Shown: positions 43,102 to 51,250 of the stretch, piece after piece | How the letters are laid out: every line of letters starts with the position of its first letter | Numbering within the stretch: the stretch's first letter is position 1 | From: JBBQFC01 sp038321615 | GTDB lineage: Bacteria > Bacteroidota > Bacteroidia > Flavobacteriales_D > Cryomorphaceae | Direction: 5' to 3' | Assembly: GCA_038321615.1 (NCBI GenBank) | Contig: JBBQFC010000016.1 | Location: 1-53,504, forward strand | DNA: 53,504 bases | Notes under the pieces: generated by a model | Database searches by the model: none | Told to the model about the DNA's origin: nothing | What the model saw: only the letters and a program-made list of their open reading frames with translations | Position numbers and translations under genes: made by a program

Positions 43102-44100
43102 ATGAAGTTAAATCGGCTACCGATTTGGATCAGCTTATTCGCATTAGTTATTATAGGTATGTTTCTCAGCATCACTTTAGGTTCGGTGGCAATCAATTGG
43201 CCTGCCATTTTTGAAGGAGAAGGCCTACTCGAAACGGAGCAAATAATCGTCGCAGAATTGCGCTTACCTCGGATGATAGCCGCTCTTATCGGCGGTGCAG
43301 CCCTGGCACTGGCTGGTTTGCTGATGCAAACGCTGTTTCGAAATCCACTAGCAGGCCCATCGGTTTTAGGGATATCATCAGGCAGTAGCCTGGCTGTGGC
43401 CTTCGTGACGCTTGGAGGTGGGGCATTGGTTTCCCATCCTTTTTTATTGGTTGGTTCTTCGATGGTCGGGGCATTGGTTGTTTTAGCAATTATTGCCTAC
43501 GTAGCCAACAGATTTTACGATATCGCATCGGTATTGATCGTTGGCGTTATGCTCAGTTTTTTCACGTCTGCACTTATTGGCGTACTTCAATCGCAAGCCA
43601 CCGACCAGGATTTAAAGGCTTTTGTGATTTGGGGTTTTGGTTCTTTTGGAGGACTTCGGCTGTCGCAATTGCCTTTTTTCATCCTTCCGATTTCCTTCAT
43701 TGTACTGGCTTCGCCCTTTTTATCAAAACAGCTAAATGCCTACCTATTGGGCGCCGAGCACGCGCAGTCGCTGGGTATCGCGGTTAGTCGCCTGCGGCTA
43801 ATATCCATTCTCATGGCTGGGATGCTCACTGCAATCGTTACCGCTTTTTGCGGTCCAATAGCTTTTATCGGTTTGGCCGGCCCGCATATAGCCCGAATTG
43901 TTTTTCGCACTTCCGATCACCGTCTTATCCTTCCGGCTTCACTTTTGGTTGGTGGCGTCTTGGGTCTGTATTGCGACGTGATTGCCCGAATGCCGGGAAG
44001 CGATTCAGCCCTTCCGCTTAATACCGTTTGTTCTTTTATCGGAGCACCAATTGTTATTTTCCTCTTGATTCGCCAACGTAAAAAATCGATTTCATGGTAG
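43102..44100 (+). CDS. FecCD-family ABC permease
   Basis: 332 aa, about ten hydrophobic helices. Family blocks: LRLPRMIAALIGGAALALAGLLMQTLFRNPLAGPSVLGISSGSSLAV (about 54-100), LLGAEHAQSLGIAVSRLR, and FCGPIAFIGLAGPHIARIVFRTSDHRLILPAS (about 249-280). It forms the inner-membrane channel for an iron-siderophore, heme or B12-like substrate. Overlaps the ATPase gene by 7 bp (ATGGTAG). Confidence 0.95.
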   Translation: MKLNRLPIWISLFALVIIGMFLSITLGSVAINWPAIFEGEGLLETEQIIVAELRLPRMIAALIGGAALALAGLLMQTLFRNPLAGPSVLGISSGSSLAVAFVTLGGGALVSHPFLLVGSSMVGALVVLAIIAYVANRFYDIASVLIVGVMLSFFTSALIGVLQSQATDQDLKAFVIWGFGSFGGLRLSQLPFFILPISFIVLASPFLSKQLNAYLLGAEHAQSLGIAVSRLRLISILMAGMLTAIVTAFCGPIAFIGLAGPHIARIVFRTSDHRLILPASLLVGGVLGLYCDVIARMPGSDSALPLNTVCSFIGAPIVIFLLIRQRKKSISW

Positions 44101-44831
44101 GAGCGTATTTGAGTTTGAACGCGGTATCGATTGAATATCCGAAAAGAAAGGCGGTTGTTCGCCACCTTAATTTGAGTCTTCCCCTCGGTGAGCTTACGGT
44201 CCTAATTGGGGCTAATGGGGCTGGTAAGTCGAGTCTTTTGCGCGTTGCTGCTGGTCTGCAAAAGCCGCAATCTGGCGTAGTATGCTGGAACGGCAAACTA
44301 TTAAAAGAGATCGCACTATCTCAGCGAGCGCGGCAACTGGGTGCCTTGCTACGATCGCAGGGTGCGCCGCCCGATATGACTCTCGGAGAGTTTATAGCCC
44401 TCGGCCGAATTCCACATACGGGTGTATTTGGGAAGCTGACCGCCGCCGATCACCGCGTTGCTGAGCAAGCAGCCGTTCGGGTTGGTATCGCGAATCTTTA
44501 CCATGAAAGCGTGCATCATCTGAGCGATGGTGAGCTTCGAAAAGGACAGCTCGCGCAGCTCCTGGCGCAGGACGTTCCCTTCCTTATTCTCGATGAGCCT
44601 ACCACTCACCTCGACCCTCCATCGGGACATCAATTTATGAATCTCTTAAAAGAACTTACCCTATCGGGAAAAGGTGTCCTGCTTACCACCCACGATCTGG
44701 CTTTGGCGCATCAATTTGCCGATCAAATGCTTTTGCTTCACCAAGGCCATTTGTTGAGGGGAAGCTCAGAATTTATCCTTCAACAATCGCTTTACACCGA
44801 TTTTATGGGTTCTGGCGAAAAGAATATGTAA
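44094..44831 (+). CDS. FecE/BtuD-type ABC importer ATPase
   Basis: 245 aa. Walker A GANGAGKSS (about 38-46), signature LSDGELRKGQLAQLLAQD, Walker B FLILDEPTTHLD and H-loop TTHDLALA. The signature reads LSDGE instead of LSGGE, a mild variant also seen in other FecE-like proteins. Completes the three-gene importer. Confidence 0.93.
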   Translation: MVGAYLSLNAVSIEYPKRKAVVRHLNLSLPLGELTVLIGANGAGKSSLLRVAAGLQKPQSGVVCWNGKLLKEIALSQRARQLGALLRSQGAPPDMTLGEFIALGRIPHTGVFGKLTAADHRVAEQAAVRVGIANLYHESVHHLSDGELRKGQLAQLLAQDVPFLILDEPTTHLDPPSGHQFMNLLKELTLSGKGVLLTTHDLALAHQFADQMLLLHQGHLLRGSSEFILQQSLYTDFMGSGEKNM

Positions 44832-44845
44832 CAAAAAAATAGCTC

Positions 44846-45667
44846 ATGAAAAGTATCAGTGTCATAGGTCTTGGTTGGTTTGGAGCGGCTTTTGCCGAAA
44901 GCGCCAAATCCCAATACCAGATTATGGGTTCGCACAGCACCAACCACAAAGTGGCCGAAAGTAAAGCTGATGGTATTAAGCGGTATTACTTTAATCTTTT
45001 GGATGCTGATTCCTTCGGCAATTTGTCCGCACTCTTCGATACCGAAGCTGTAATCTTGAATATCCCGCCATCGCTAGGTGGCCTTGGTAAGGAAGGAGCA
45101 TACGGAAAAGCGATGCGGCAAATCCTGAAAGAGCTTAATAATTCTAAGGTTCTTCAATTAATCTTCATATCGTCAACGGGAGTATTCGGTGGCCATCAAT
45201 TTCTAGTGAATGAAATGACCCCACCAGAACCCGATACGGAAAACGGCCGAATTTTGCTGGAAGCCGAAAAGTTGTTTTTGCGAGAATTCAAACAAATTTC
45301 AATCATCATTCGTCCAGCGGGATTGGTGGGCGGTAACAGGCACCCCGGCCGATTTATGGCGGAGAAACAAGATATAAAAGGTCGTTTGCACCCGGTAAAC
45401 ATTGTTCACCGCGAAGATTTAATTCTTGCCGTGCACGGTGCCATGGCCGCAAAACGAACGGCGATTTATCATGCCGTGGCAAGCGAGCATCCGTCGAAAC
45501 AAGCGTTTTATACGGCTGCCGCTCTAGCGCTTGGTGCGCCTGCGCCCGATTTTCTTATCAAAGACAAAAGCAGTGGTAAAATGGTATCGGGCGAATGGAC
45601 GAAAAATCAATTGGACACGGCGTTTCGCTATGAAAACCCTATGGCTATGCTCGAAAATTGGACTTAA
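44846..45667 (+). CDS. NAD(P)-binding epimerase-like protein (YeeZ-type)
   Basis: 273 aa with a Rossmann nucleotide-binding loop ISVIGLGWFGAAFAES (GxGxxG, about 4-19), AVILNIPPS, LIFISSTGVFGGHQFLVNEMTPPEPDTENGRILLEAEKLF and IIIRPAGLVGGNRHPGRFMA. It belongs to the extended short-chain dehydrogenase/epimerase group; substrate unknown. It follows the importer by 14 bp and is convergent with the GSCFA gene, sharing a TTAA in which both stops overlap. Confidence 0.8.
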   Translation: MKSISVIGLGWFGAAFAESAKSQYQIMGSHSTNHKVAESKADGIKRYYFNLLDADSFGNLSALFDTEAVILNIPPSLGGLGKEGAYGKAMRQILKELNNSKVLQLIFISSTGVFGGHQFLVNEMTPPEPDTENGRILLEAEKLFLREFKQISIIIRPAGLVGGNRHPGRFMAEKQDIKGRLHPVNIVHREDLILAVHGAMAAKRTAIYHAVASEHPSKQAFYTAAALALGAPAPDFLIKDKSSGKMVSGEWTKNQLDTAFRYENPMAMLENWT

Positions 45668-46611
45668 AATCGATCTGGTAATTGAGCGCTCAATGCCGAT
45701 CTTTTAGCTTCGAGTTGGGCTAAAAATTTTATGGAAGCTTCGCTCTCGGGGTTGTCGATACGATGATTAGTCATACGCAACCAATCTTCGATGTCGCCCA
45801 ATAAATTCCATGCACCTTTGGCGATCAATATTTCTCGAAAGCGCTCACTGATCAGCGCCAAGCCCAAGTCGTTGAGGTGAATCATATCGTCGGTGCGGTA
45901 ATAACGGTAATCGCGAAGTTCATCCATCACCATTTCGTAAATCGGAAGATAGCTCACCCGATCGAACTGGTTTTCTAAGGCTTCGCATAGTAAAATGAGC
46001 CTAGCTTTTGAGCGTTGGTTATCAATAGCACCATGCCGCAAATGCCTTATTGGCGATACAGTAAACACGATTTGAATCTTCGGATTTTGAATCAATAATT
46101 CTGCAATTGTCGCATTCCAGGTTTCTACCATTTGCCCGACGTTGAGCAATTCCCGATTGAAAATTGTTTCCAACTGCCGATGACAATTATTCACAATTTT
46201 CCCATTCTGCACCTGGCGAAAGGCAAAGGAAGTCCCGAAGGTGACAAATAGAAAATTGGCTTCGGACAATTTATCTTTCAGCCGAATTCTGCGGGAATCG
46301 ATTTCTCCCAGGAGCGCTTCTCGATTGTCGGAAGAAACGGAGCTATGCGTTTCATAATGATAGAATTTGGATTCGAATTCTACAATAGCTTCTCGATCCC
46401 AAGGCTTGTCATAAAAGGCCATATCGATTTGGTTTGCAATACTTATTGGGTTATAGCTTATGCCAAAAGGATTGAGTTCGATTTTGAATTTCCGATCGGA
46501 AAGCCAATTGCCAATATGCTCGGTAAAACAACTTCCGATCATCACAACATTGCTTTGGTAGCTCAACGAATCGTCAAACTTGGGAAATTTTACTGACGTG
46601 AATAGTTTCAT
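45664..46611 (-). CDS. GSCFA-domain protein
   Basis: 315 aa carrying the name-giving motif in VMIGSCFTEHIGNWLSDRKFKIELNPFGISYNP (about 23-55), with LFVTFGTSFAFR and TVSPIRHLRHGAIDNQRSKARLI further on and a DDMIHLNDLGLALISERF block. GSCFA resembles the SGNH hydrolase fold, with the Ser in GSCF and an Asp/His pair late (DMIHL). No signal peptide, so cytoplasmic. The physiological substrate is not established. Confidence 0.9.
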   Translation of the reverse strand: MKLFTSVKFPKFDDSLSYQSNVVMIGSCFTEHIGNWLSDRKFKIELNPFGISYNPISIANQIDMAFYDKPWDREAIVEFESKFYHYETHSSVSSDNREALLGEIDSRRIRLKDKLSEANFLFVTFGTSFAFRQVQNGKIVNNCHRQLETIFNRELLNVGQMVETWNATIAELLIQNPKIQIVFTVSPIRHLRHGAIDNQRSKARLILLCEALENQFDRVSYLPIYEMVMDELRDYRYYRTDDMIHLNDLGLALISERFREILIAKGAWNLLGDIEDWLRMTNHRIDNPESEASIKFLAQLEAKRSALSAQLPDRF

Positions 46612-46622
46612 TGGTGAAAGCT

Positions 46623-46656
46623 AAAAAAAAACCGCCATCCTTGCGAACGGCGGTTT
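46623..46656 (-). terminator. Rho-independent terminator for the TonB-domain gene
   Basis: Read on the minus strand: AACCGCC/GGCGGTT 7-bp stem, 12-nt loop and a long U run, 23 bp after the stop of the gene at 46679-47014 and before the GSCFA gene. Confidence 0.85.
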
Positions 46657-46678
46657 GCGGTAAAGCAAATTGCACCTT

Positions 46679-47014
46679 TTAGATATCCATAAATTTAAAG
46701 CTGAATCTTACGTAATGCGTGCCTGCGTTGTCAGCTGACTTCACTTTCAGTTTGGCCAATTCTTCCGTTACATAAGTGCCGAGTTCAGCGTGCGAAGCAT
46801 TGATCTCTTTTACAGTAATTTGGCCCAGGCTATCCAATTCAAATTTCACCATCACCATGCCTTTGAGCTTCCCGGCTTTTGCGAATTCCGGGTAGCTAAT
46901 ATTCCTGCGGATAGCTTTCCCGAGCTCGTCGCCGGGTACTGTCGATGCGCTCGACTTCAGCGTGGCAAATAGGCTCATAGCTGCCATCATTGCCATTGCG
47001 ATTTGTTTCATCAT
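46679..47014 (-). CDS. Small exported stand-alone TonB C-terminal domain protein
   Basis: 111 aa: a signal peptide (MMKQIAMAMMAAMSLFATLKSSAS), then a single TonB C-terminal-like domain: ISYPEFAKAGKLKGMVMVKFELDSLGQITVKEINASHAELGTYVTEELAKLKVKS. It has neither the transmembrane anchor nor the proline-rich arm of real TonB, so it is probably a free periplasmic domain rather than an energy transducer. Start could be either of two tandem ATG codons. Followed by its own terminator, so monocistronic. Confidence 0.8.
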   Translation of the reverse strand: MMKQIAMAMMAAMSLFATLKSSASTVPGDELGKAIRRNISYPEFAKAGKLKGMVMVKFELDSLGQITVKEINASHAELGTYVTEELAKLKVKSADNAGTHYVRFSFKFMDI

Positions 47015-47105
47015 TGTTTGTTTTTTGTTTGGTACAAAGCTCCGGCATCATTATCACTCCTGTGGTTACGCGGTTTTATGAATAGTTCATGTTTAGGTTA
47101 CCGGT

Positions 47106-47160
47106 TTGTGATGGAAGTTTCTGACTAAGATATATTTGGGAAACATGGGGTCTATCTTTG
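47106..47160 (+). promoter_or_regulatory. Putative promoter(s) for the LolD-like/FtsX/DUF3299 operon
   Basis: -33 TTG (47106-47108), a 22-bp spacer and TATATTTG (47131-47138). A second TATCTTTG lies at 47153-47160 without a -33. Either would place the transcript start upstream of the palindromes at 47204-47251, so the palindromes would lie in the leader or just past the start. Confidence 0.5.
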
Positions 47161-47203
47161 TTTGACTCGGGATTATTGGAGCCGCCAGACTATAGGTTTA
47201 AAA

Positions 47204-47251
47204 TTGTAGTGTATTACAACTTTTCCAGACGTTACTTGTAACGGGTTACAA
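47204..47251. promoter_or_regulatory. Two tandem palindromic operators, TTGTA-N6-TACAA
   Basis: TTGTAGTGTATTACAA (47204-47219) and TTGTAACGGGTTACAA (47236-47251) are 16-bp inverted repeats of the same form with centres 32 bp apart, about three helical turns. The second has perfect 7-bp arms and overlaps GTTACTTGTAAC (47231-47242), giving three alternating GTTAC half-sites. This looks like a cooperative repressor or activator site; the regulator is not identified. Confidence 0.7.
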
Positions 47252-47296
47252 TTTTTACTTGATTTTTACAACTTATTAATATGCACCCTGCCCGAT

Positions 47297-47971
47297 ATGG
47301 GCTACTTTCGCAGCAGATTAAAAGCGGTGATCGAGAAAAGTACAGCGATAGCAGTGAGCGGGCTAAGGCATACCTTCGAAGGTGGTGCATCCCTTTCTTT
47401 TCCAGATTTCGAAGTGAATCAAAACGAACACTTGCTCCTCTTTGGCAATTCAGGCTCGGGAAAAACTACGCTTCTGCATCTATTGGCGGGTTTAATCCGC
47501 ATTCAATCTGGAGACATAAGGCTGCTGAATCAATCGCTCAAAGGATTGAGCCAATCGCAACTCGATGCTTTTCGCGGTGAGCATATTGGGCTCGTGTTTC
47601 AACAAGCAAGATTTATAAAGTCCTTATCCGTAATTGAAAATATTACCATCGCCCAGTATTTTGGTCGGTCCGAAGTAAATGAAAAATCGGCTTTAGCATT
47701 GCTTAGTGAATTGAAAATAGCTCATTTAGCCGATCAGTCTACCGCTGCTTTAAGCGGTGGTGAGCGTCAGCGGCTAGGCATTGCTCGAGCTCTTGCGGTT
47801 CAACCTTCTATTATTCTTGCAGACGAACCAACATCCAGTCTCGACGATCGAAACACTGAAGCAGTGGCGCAATTATTATTGCGTGAAGCAGACGCGTATA
47901 AGGCGGCTTTAATAGTAGTAAGCCACGACAGCAGGTTGCGCACTCATTTCAAAAATCACTTGGAAATATGA
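47297..47971 (+). CDS. LolD/FtsE-type ABC ATPase
   Basis: Up to 224 aa. Walker A FGNSGSGKTT, Q-loop LVFQQARFIKSLSVIENITIA, signature LSGGERQRLGIARALAV, Walker B IILADEPTSSLDD and H-loop VVSHDSR. The start is uncertain: ATG 47297 gives MGYFRSRLKAVIEK; a GTG at 47327 (VIEKSTAIAVSGLRH) is as likely, since the domain begins at about residue 17 and a TACTTTCG box lies 17 bp before it. Partner of the FtsX-type permease, overlapping it by 4 bp (ATGA). Confidence 0.9.
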   Translation: MGYFRSRLKAVIEKSTAIAVSGLRHTFEGGASLSFPDFEVNQNEHLLLFGNSGSGKTTLLHLLAGLIRIQSGDIRLLNQSLKGLSQSQLDAFRGEHIGLVFQQARFIKSLSVIENITIAQYFGRSEVNEKSALALLSELKIAHLADQSTAALSGGERQRLGIARALAVQPSIILADEPTSSLDDRNTEAVAQLLLREADAYKAALIVVSHDSRLRTHFKNHLEI

Positions 47972-49155
47972 GTATTTGGCGACTTAGTTTCAAGAATTTG
48001 TTGGCACGCCAGGCGGCGACTTTTCTGACCTTGCTCATTTTGGTGGCGGGCGTAACGCTGGGTGTGTTGCTTATTTCTTTAAGCCAAGGGCTCGATTCGG
48101 GCTTCCGAAATAATATAAAAGGCATCGATATGGTGGTAGGAGCGAAGGGTAGCCCGCTTCAACTCATTCTCGCCGCGGTGTATCATATCGACAATCCCAC
48201 TGGAAATATCTCAAAAGCCGAAGCCGATAGTTTGGCCCGTAATCCCTTAATTGCTCAGGCAATTCCCGTTTCCTTCGGCGATAGTTACAAGGCTTTTCGA
48301 ATCGTTGGTACTATTCCTGCCTACCTGGCTCTGTACGAAGTTGAGTATGCGCAAGGAGCCATTTGGTCCAAGGCTTTTGAAGCTGTAATAGGAGCGGATG
48401 TGGCCGCCGAAACGGGTCTTGGCATCGGCGATTCGTTCTACAGTGCACATGGGCTCGACGGTTTGGGGGAGTCTCATGGCGATCATCCTTTTACGGTGGT
48501 CGGAATTTTACAGCGATCAAGTACGGTGGCTGATCGACTGGTACTCTGCGATCTTCAGAGTATTTGGGATGTGCACGGCCACGCCGAAGAAGAAGCCGAA
48601 ACGGATAGAGAAATAACGGCCATGCTTATTAGGTTTAAAAACAAAATGGGGATTTTGACCTTGCCCCGGTTAGTTAATGAGCGCACTTCTTTTCAAGCTG
48701 CGGTGCCAGCCATTGAAGTCAACAGACTATTCGATCTCTTGGGTTTGGGCTTTACCATTCTCCGCATCATGGCTTATGCAATTACCATATTGGGTATCCT
48801 GAGTCTTTTCGCTTCGCTAATGAATAGCTTAAAGGATCGCGCATATGACATGGCCCTAATGCGGGCAATGGGCGCTAATCCTCGACAGATTTTCGCCATA
48901 GTCTGCGCAGAAGCTGTTATTTTGGGAACAATTGGTGCAGGGGTAGGCTTGCTCTTTGGGAAAATTGCTTTGTGGGTGCTCACGCAGCTTTACGGTGCAG
49001 AGATCGGCCTGCAATTTACTTACCTTAGCTTGTCGTGGGGCGAGTTGGCATTGGCTTTGCTCACAATAGTTTTATGCTTGATTGCGGCAATCTATCCCGC
49101 CTTGCGAACAATGAAAATCGATGTTGCAAATACGCTAACTGATTATGCGAATTAA
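47968..49155 (+). CDS. FtsX/LolC-type ABC permease
   Basis: 395 aa with an N-terminal helix (TFLTLLILVAGVTLGVLLISLSQG), a periplasmic MacB-PCD-like domain (about 45-255) containing a hydrophilic His/Glu/Asp-rich stretch (HGHAEEEAETDRE, about 205-215) and three C-terminal helices with DRAYDMALMRAMGANPRQIFAIV. The His/acidic stretch could bind metal, which fits the DUF3299-like partner, but this is speculative. Overlaps the next gene by 11 bp. Confidence 0.9.
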   Translation: MSIWRLSFKNLLARQAATFLTLLILVAGVTLGVLLISLSQGLDSGFRNNIKGIDMVVGAKGSPLQLILAAVYHIDNPTGNISKAEADSLARNPLIAQAIPVSFGDSYKAFRIVGTIPAYLALYEVEYAQGAIWSKAFEAVIGADVAAETGLGIGDSFYSAHGLDGLGESHGDHPFTVVGILQRSSTVADRLVLCDLQSIWDVHGHAEEEAETDREITAMLIRFKNKMGILTLPRLVNERTSFQAAVPAIEVNRLFDLLGLGFTILRIMAYAITILGILSLFASLMNSLKDRAYDMALMRAMGANPRQIFAIVCAEAVILGTIGAGVGLLFGKIALWVLTQLYGAEIGLQFTYLSLSWGELALALLTIVLCLIAAIYPALRTMKIDVANTLTDYAN

Positions 49156-49585
49156 ATTAATTGCCCTTTTTATATTGCTCGGTGCGGTCGTTTCGGCCAC
49201 GGCTCAAAATACCACTTCCGTTTCTTGGTCCACTTTAATGGATTTAAAATTCAAGGACGTGTACATGGAATCAACTGGTGGCTACGTTTATATTCCCCTT
49301 TTTAATGAAAAGCATAAGCCACTCGATGGACGCGAAATTGAAATCACAGGATATATAATTCCAATTGATGTAGAAAGCGATACCTACGTGCTTTCAGCAT
49401 TTCCTTTTTCAGCCTGCTTTTTCTGCGGAGGAGCAGGTCCGGAATCGGTCATGGCAATTTATTTTCAAAGTCCACCACGCCGACTCAAAACCGATGAGCG
49501 CCTTACCCTCACCGGTGTATTTGAGTTAAACGACAGCGACGTCGATGAATTAATTTACGTCTTGAAGGACGTTCGAATCAAGTAA
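49145..49585 (+). CDS. Exported DUF3299-like protein
   Basis: 146 aa with a signal peptide (ends TAQ, about residue 21). The mature domain has VSWSTLMDLKFKD, LDGREIEITGYIIPID, YVLSAFPFSACFFCGGAGPESVMAIYF and a final VYVLKD-like strand, the pattern I associate with DUF3299. A CxxC pair (CFFC) could bind metal or be redox active. In proteobacteria I recall DUF3299 genes near ABC genes under zinc control; that is memory, not a search. Coupled to the permease by overlap, so probably a periplasmic partner. Confidence 0.7.
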   Translation: MRIKLIALFILLGAVVSATAQNTTSVSWSTLMDLKFKDVYMESTGGYVYIPLFNEKHKPLDGREIEITGYIIPIDVESDTYVLSAFPFSACFFCGGAGPESVMAIYFQSPPRRLKTDERLTLTGVFELNDSDVDELIYVLKDVRIK

Positions 49586-49604
49586 TCTTCTTCGGAATTA
49601 AAAA

Positions 49605-51149
49605 TCAGGCTGTAACGGCTTCCGCGTCTCGCGTTGGAATTTTCATCCACAATTTACGCTTATCGGCTCTAGCTTGCGCCCACTCGTCGAGCGGAAAGTT
49701 CTCTAGTTTCGCAGGCTTCCAATTGTTCGGATCTTTTGCCGCCCGTACTTTTTCCAATTGCTTGAGCCAAGTGCCTTTTTTGGGATTGAAATCTTGCTCC
49801 ACCATCCCCGAAAATACTTGCAAAAGGTTCGTTTCGCGACGGTTTAAAGTTCCAGTCTCTTTTAATAGAGCTAATTTGCTTACCGCTTTATCGAGTACTT
49901 CGATCGATTTTGAAGGATCAGACTCACGCAGCGCTTCTCCAATCTGGATGCCCAGTAGAGCTGTCATCAAATGAAGGGTGTCTTCATTGGCCAAACTTTC
50001 GTCGAGTAGCTGAAGCACTTCTTTAGCAGCATTGACAGTTTCGCCGCGGTAGAAATCTGATGCGGCCAAAAAGTAAGCGTAATAACTCAAAGCAAAAGGT
50101 AATTTTTCGGTGTATCGCGATTTAAGCAGCGTTGTCATCTGATTGGAAATCTCATCAAATTTCTTCTGGTAAAGTTGAATTTGAATTTCTTTAATTTGAA
50201 GGTCGAAATATGCGAAAGAGTCTCGTTTTACTAATTTTTGAGCTTCTTCAATCGCGGGCACGGCTTGCTTAAATTCGTGTTGTGCTATATAGGTCGAAAC
50301 CAAATTGTTAAGATAGACGAAAATACGCTCCGTACTTTGCAGGGCTGGTACAGAAGAACACATATTCATTAAGTCCATCGATAATTGGCCCCATCTTTCA
50401 AGGTCTCCATTGGCCTGAGCTATTTGACTTTCAAGGACTTTTTGGAAATAGGCAATTGTTGCGATATCTGTTCCATTTGGAATGTTCTGGAGCGCTTTGA
50501 TGCCCTGCTCATAAGAGTTCTCTGGCGAATTAATTCGCTGGAATTGTGAAGAACGGACTTTCATGAATACAAGCGTAGCTTGCTCTAGCGCGTTACGTCG
50601 CACTCTTGCTTCGGAAAGTGCATTTTCAAGATGGAGTAGTGTTTTTTTCGTTGATTCTGGTGAGGCCAATAGCAGGGAAGTTTCTAGCGATTGAGCCAAC
50701 TGATCGAAGTGTTCATATTTCAAGGCTTTACTCTGTATATCGTCGAGCAGCTTTTGGGCATCTTTCATTTTACCTTTTTCGATGAATTGGGTAGCTTGAA
50801 TCCACTTTCGAGCGTTGTTTGTCCGCTGGCGGTAAGCATTTCCATATATTCCCGGGCGCTCGAGATTAACCTGTAACGACAGAGCTTCCAAAATTAAACT
50901 CCGCATTTTACGAAGCAAGGTATATCGTTCTACCGGGCGAAGCTTGTTCAGTTTTACTTTTTTAAACACTTCCAATTCCTGCTGATCTATATTATTTTCT
51001 AAAGATGCGAGAATATCCGCGGCCATTTTTCTGCTCTCCACATCAAAGTCTTGATGGGCTTCTACGTGCCGAACTACAGACTCCCACTCCGCGCGAGAAA
51101 GGTCGGTTAATAGACTTTTAAATTGATCGGAGCGTTTTTGTTTTTTCAT
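49605..51149 (-). CDS. Unknown all-helical protein
   Basis: 514 aa from the ATG at 51149 (MKKQKRSDQFKSLLTDLSRAEWESVVRHVEAH); the frame extends 42 bp upstream without a better start. Very helix-rich, with tandem pairs of helices spaced like TPR repeats (about 190-440; for example QSLETSLLLASPESTKKTLLHLENALSEA, EFKQAVPAIEEAQKLVKRDSFAYFDLQ). No signal peptide, no enzyme motif. I do not recognise the family; a scaffold role is only a guess. Convergent with the DUF3299-like gene with a 19-bp gap. Confidence 0.75.
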   Translation of the reverse strand: MKKQKRSDQFKSLLTDLSRAEWESVVRHVEAHQDFDVESRKMAADILASLENNIDQQELEVFKKVKLNKLRPVERYTLLRKMRSLILEALSLQVNLERPGIYGNAYRQRTNNARKWIQATQFIEKGKMKDAQKLLDDIQSKALKYEHFDQLAQSLETSLLLASPESTKKTLLHLENALSEARVRRNALEQATLVFMKVRSSQFQRINSPENSYEQGIKALQNIPNGTDIATIAYFQKVLESQIAQANGDLERWGQLSMDLMNMCSSVPALQSTERIFVYLNNLVSTYIAQHEFKQAVPAIEEAQKLVKRDSFAYFDLQIKEIQIQLYQKKFDEISNQMTTLLKSRYTEKLPFALSYYAYFLAASDFYRGETVNAAKEVLQLLDESLANEDTLHLMTALLGIQIGEALRESDPSKSIEVLDKAVSKLALLKETGTLNRRETNLLQVFSGMVEQDFNPKKGTWLKQLEKVRAAKDPNNWKPAKLENFPLDEWAQARADKRKLWMKIPTRDAEAVTA

Positions 51150-51250
51150 AGGGAAGGATTCGAACGGGAATTTTTGGAAAAATAAAATCAAAGGTATTTA
51201 AAATAAATTAGTCAGATTGAAGTCTTAATGATCGCTTGTCGAACACCACC
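51150..51250. other. Spacer before the palindromic repeat region
   Basis: 101 bp, AT-rich, containing the leader of the minus-strand helical-protein gene. No clear promoter box was seen. Confidence 0.4.

Noticed and set aside
47281..47580. Overlapping ORF starting at 47281
   Set aside because: Out of frame with the LolD-like ATPase, which has all ABC motifs; shadow ORF.
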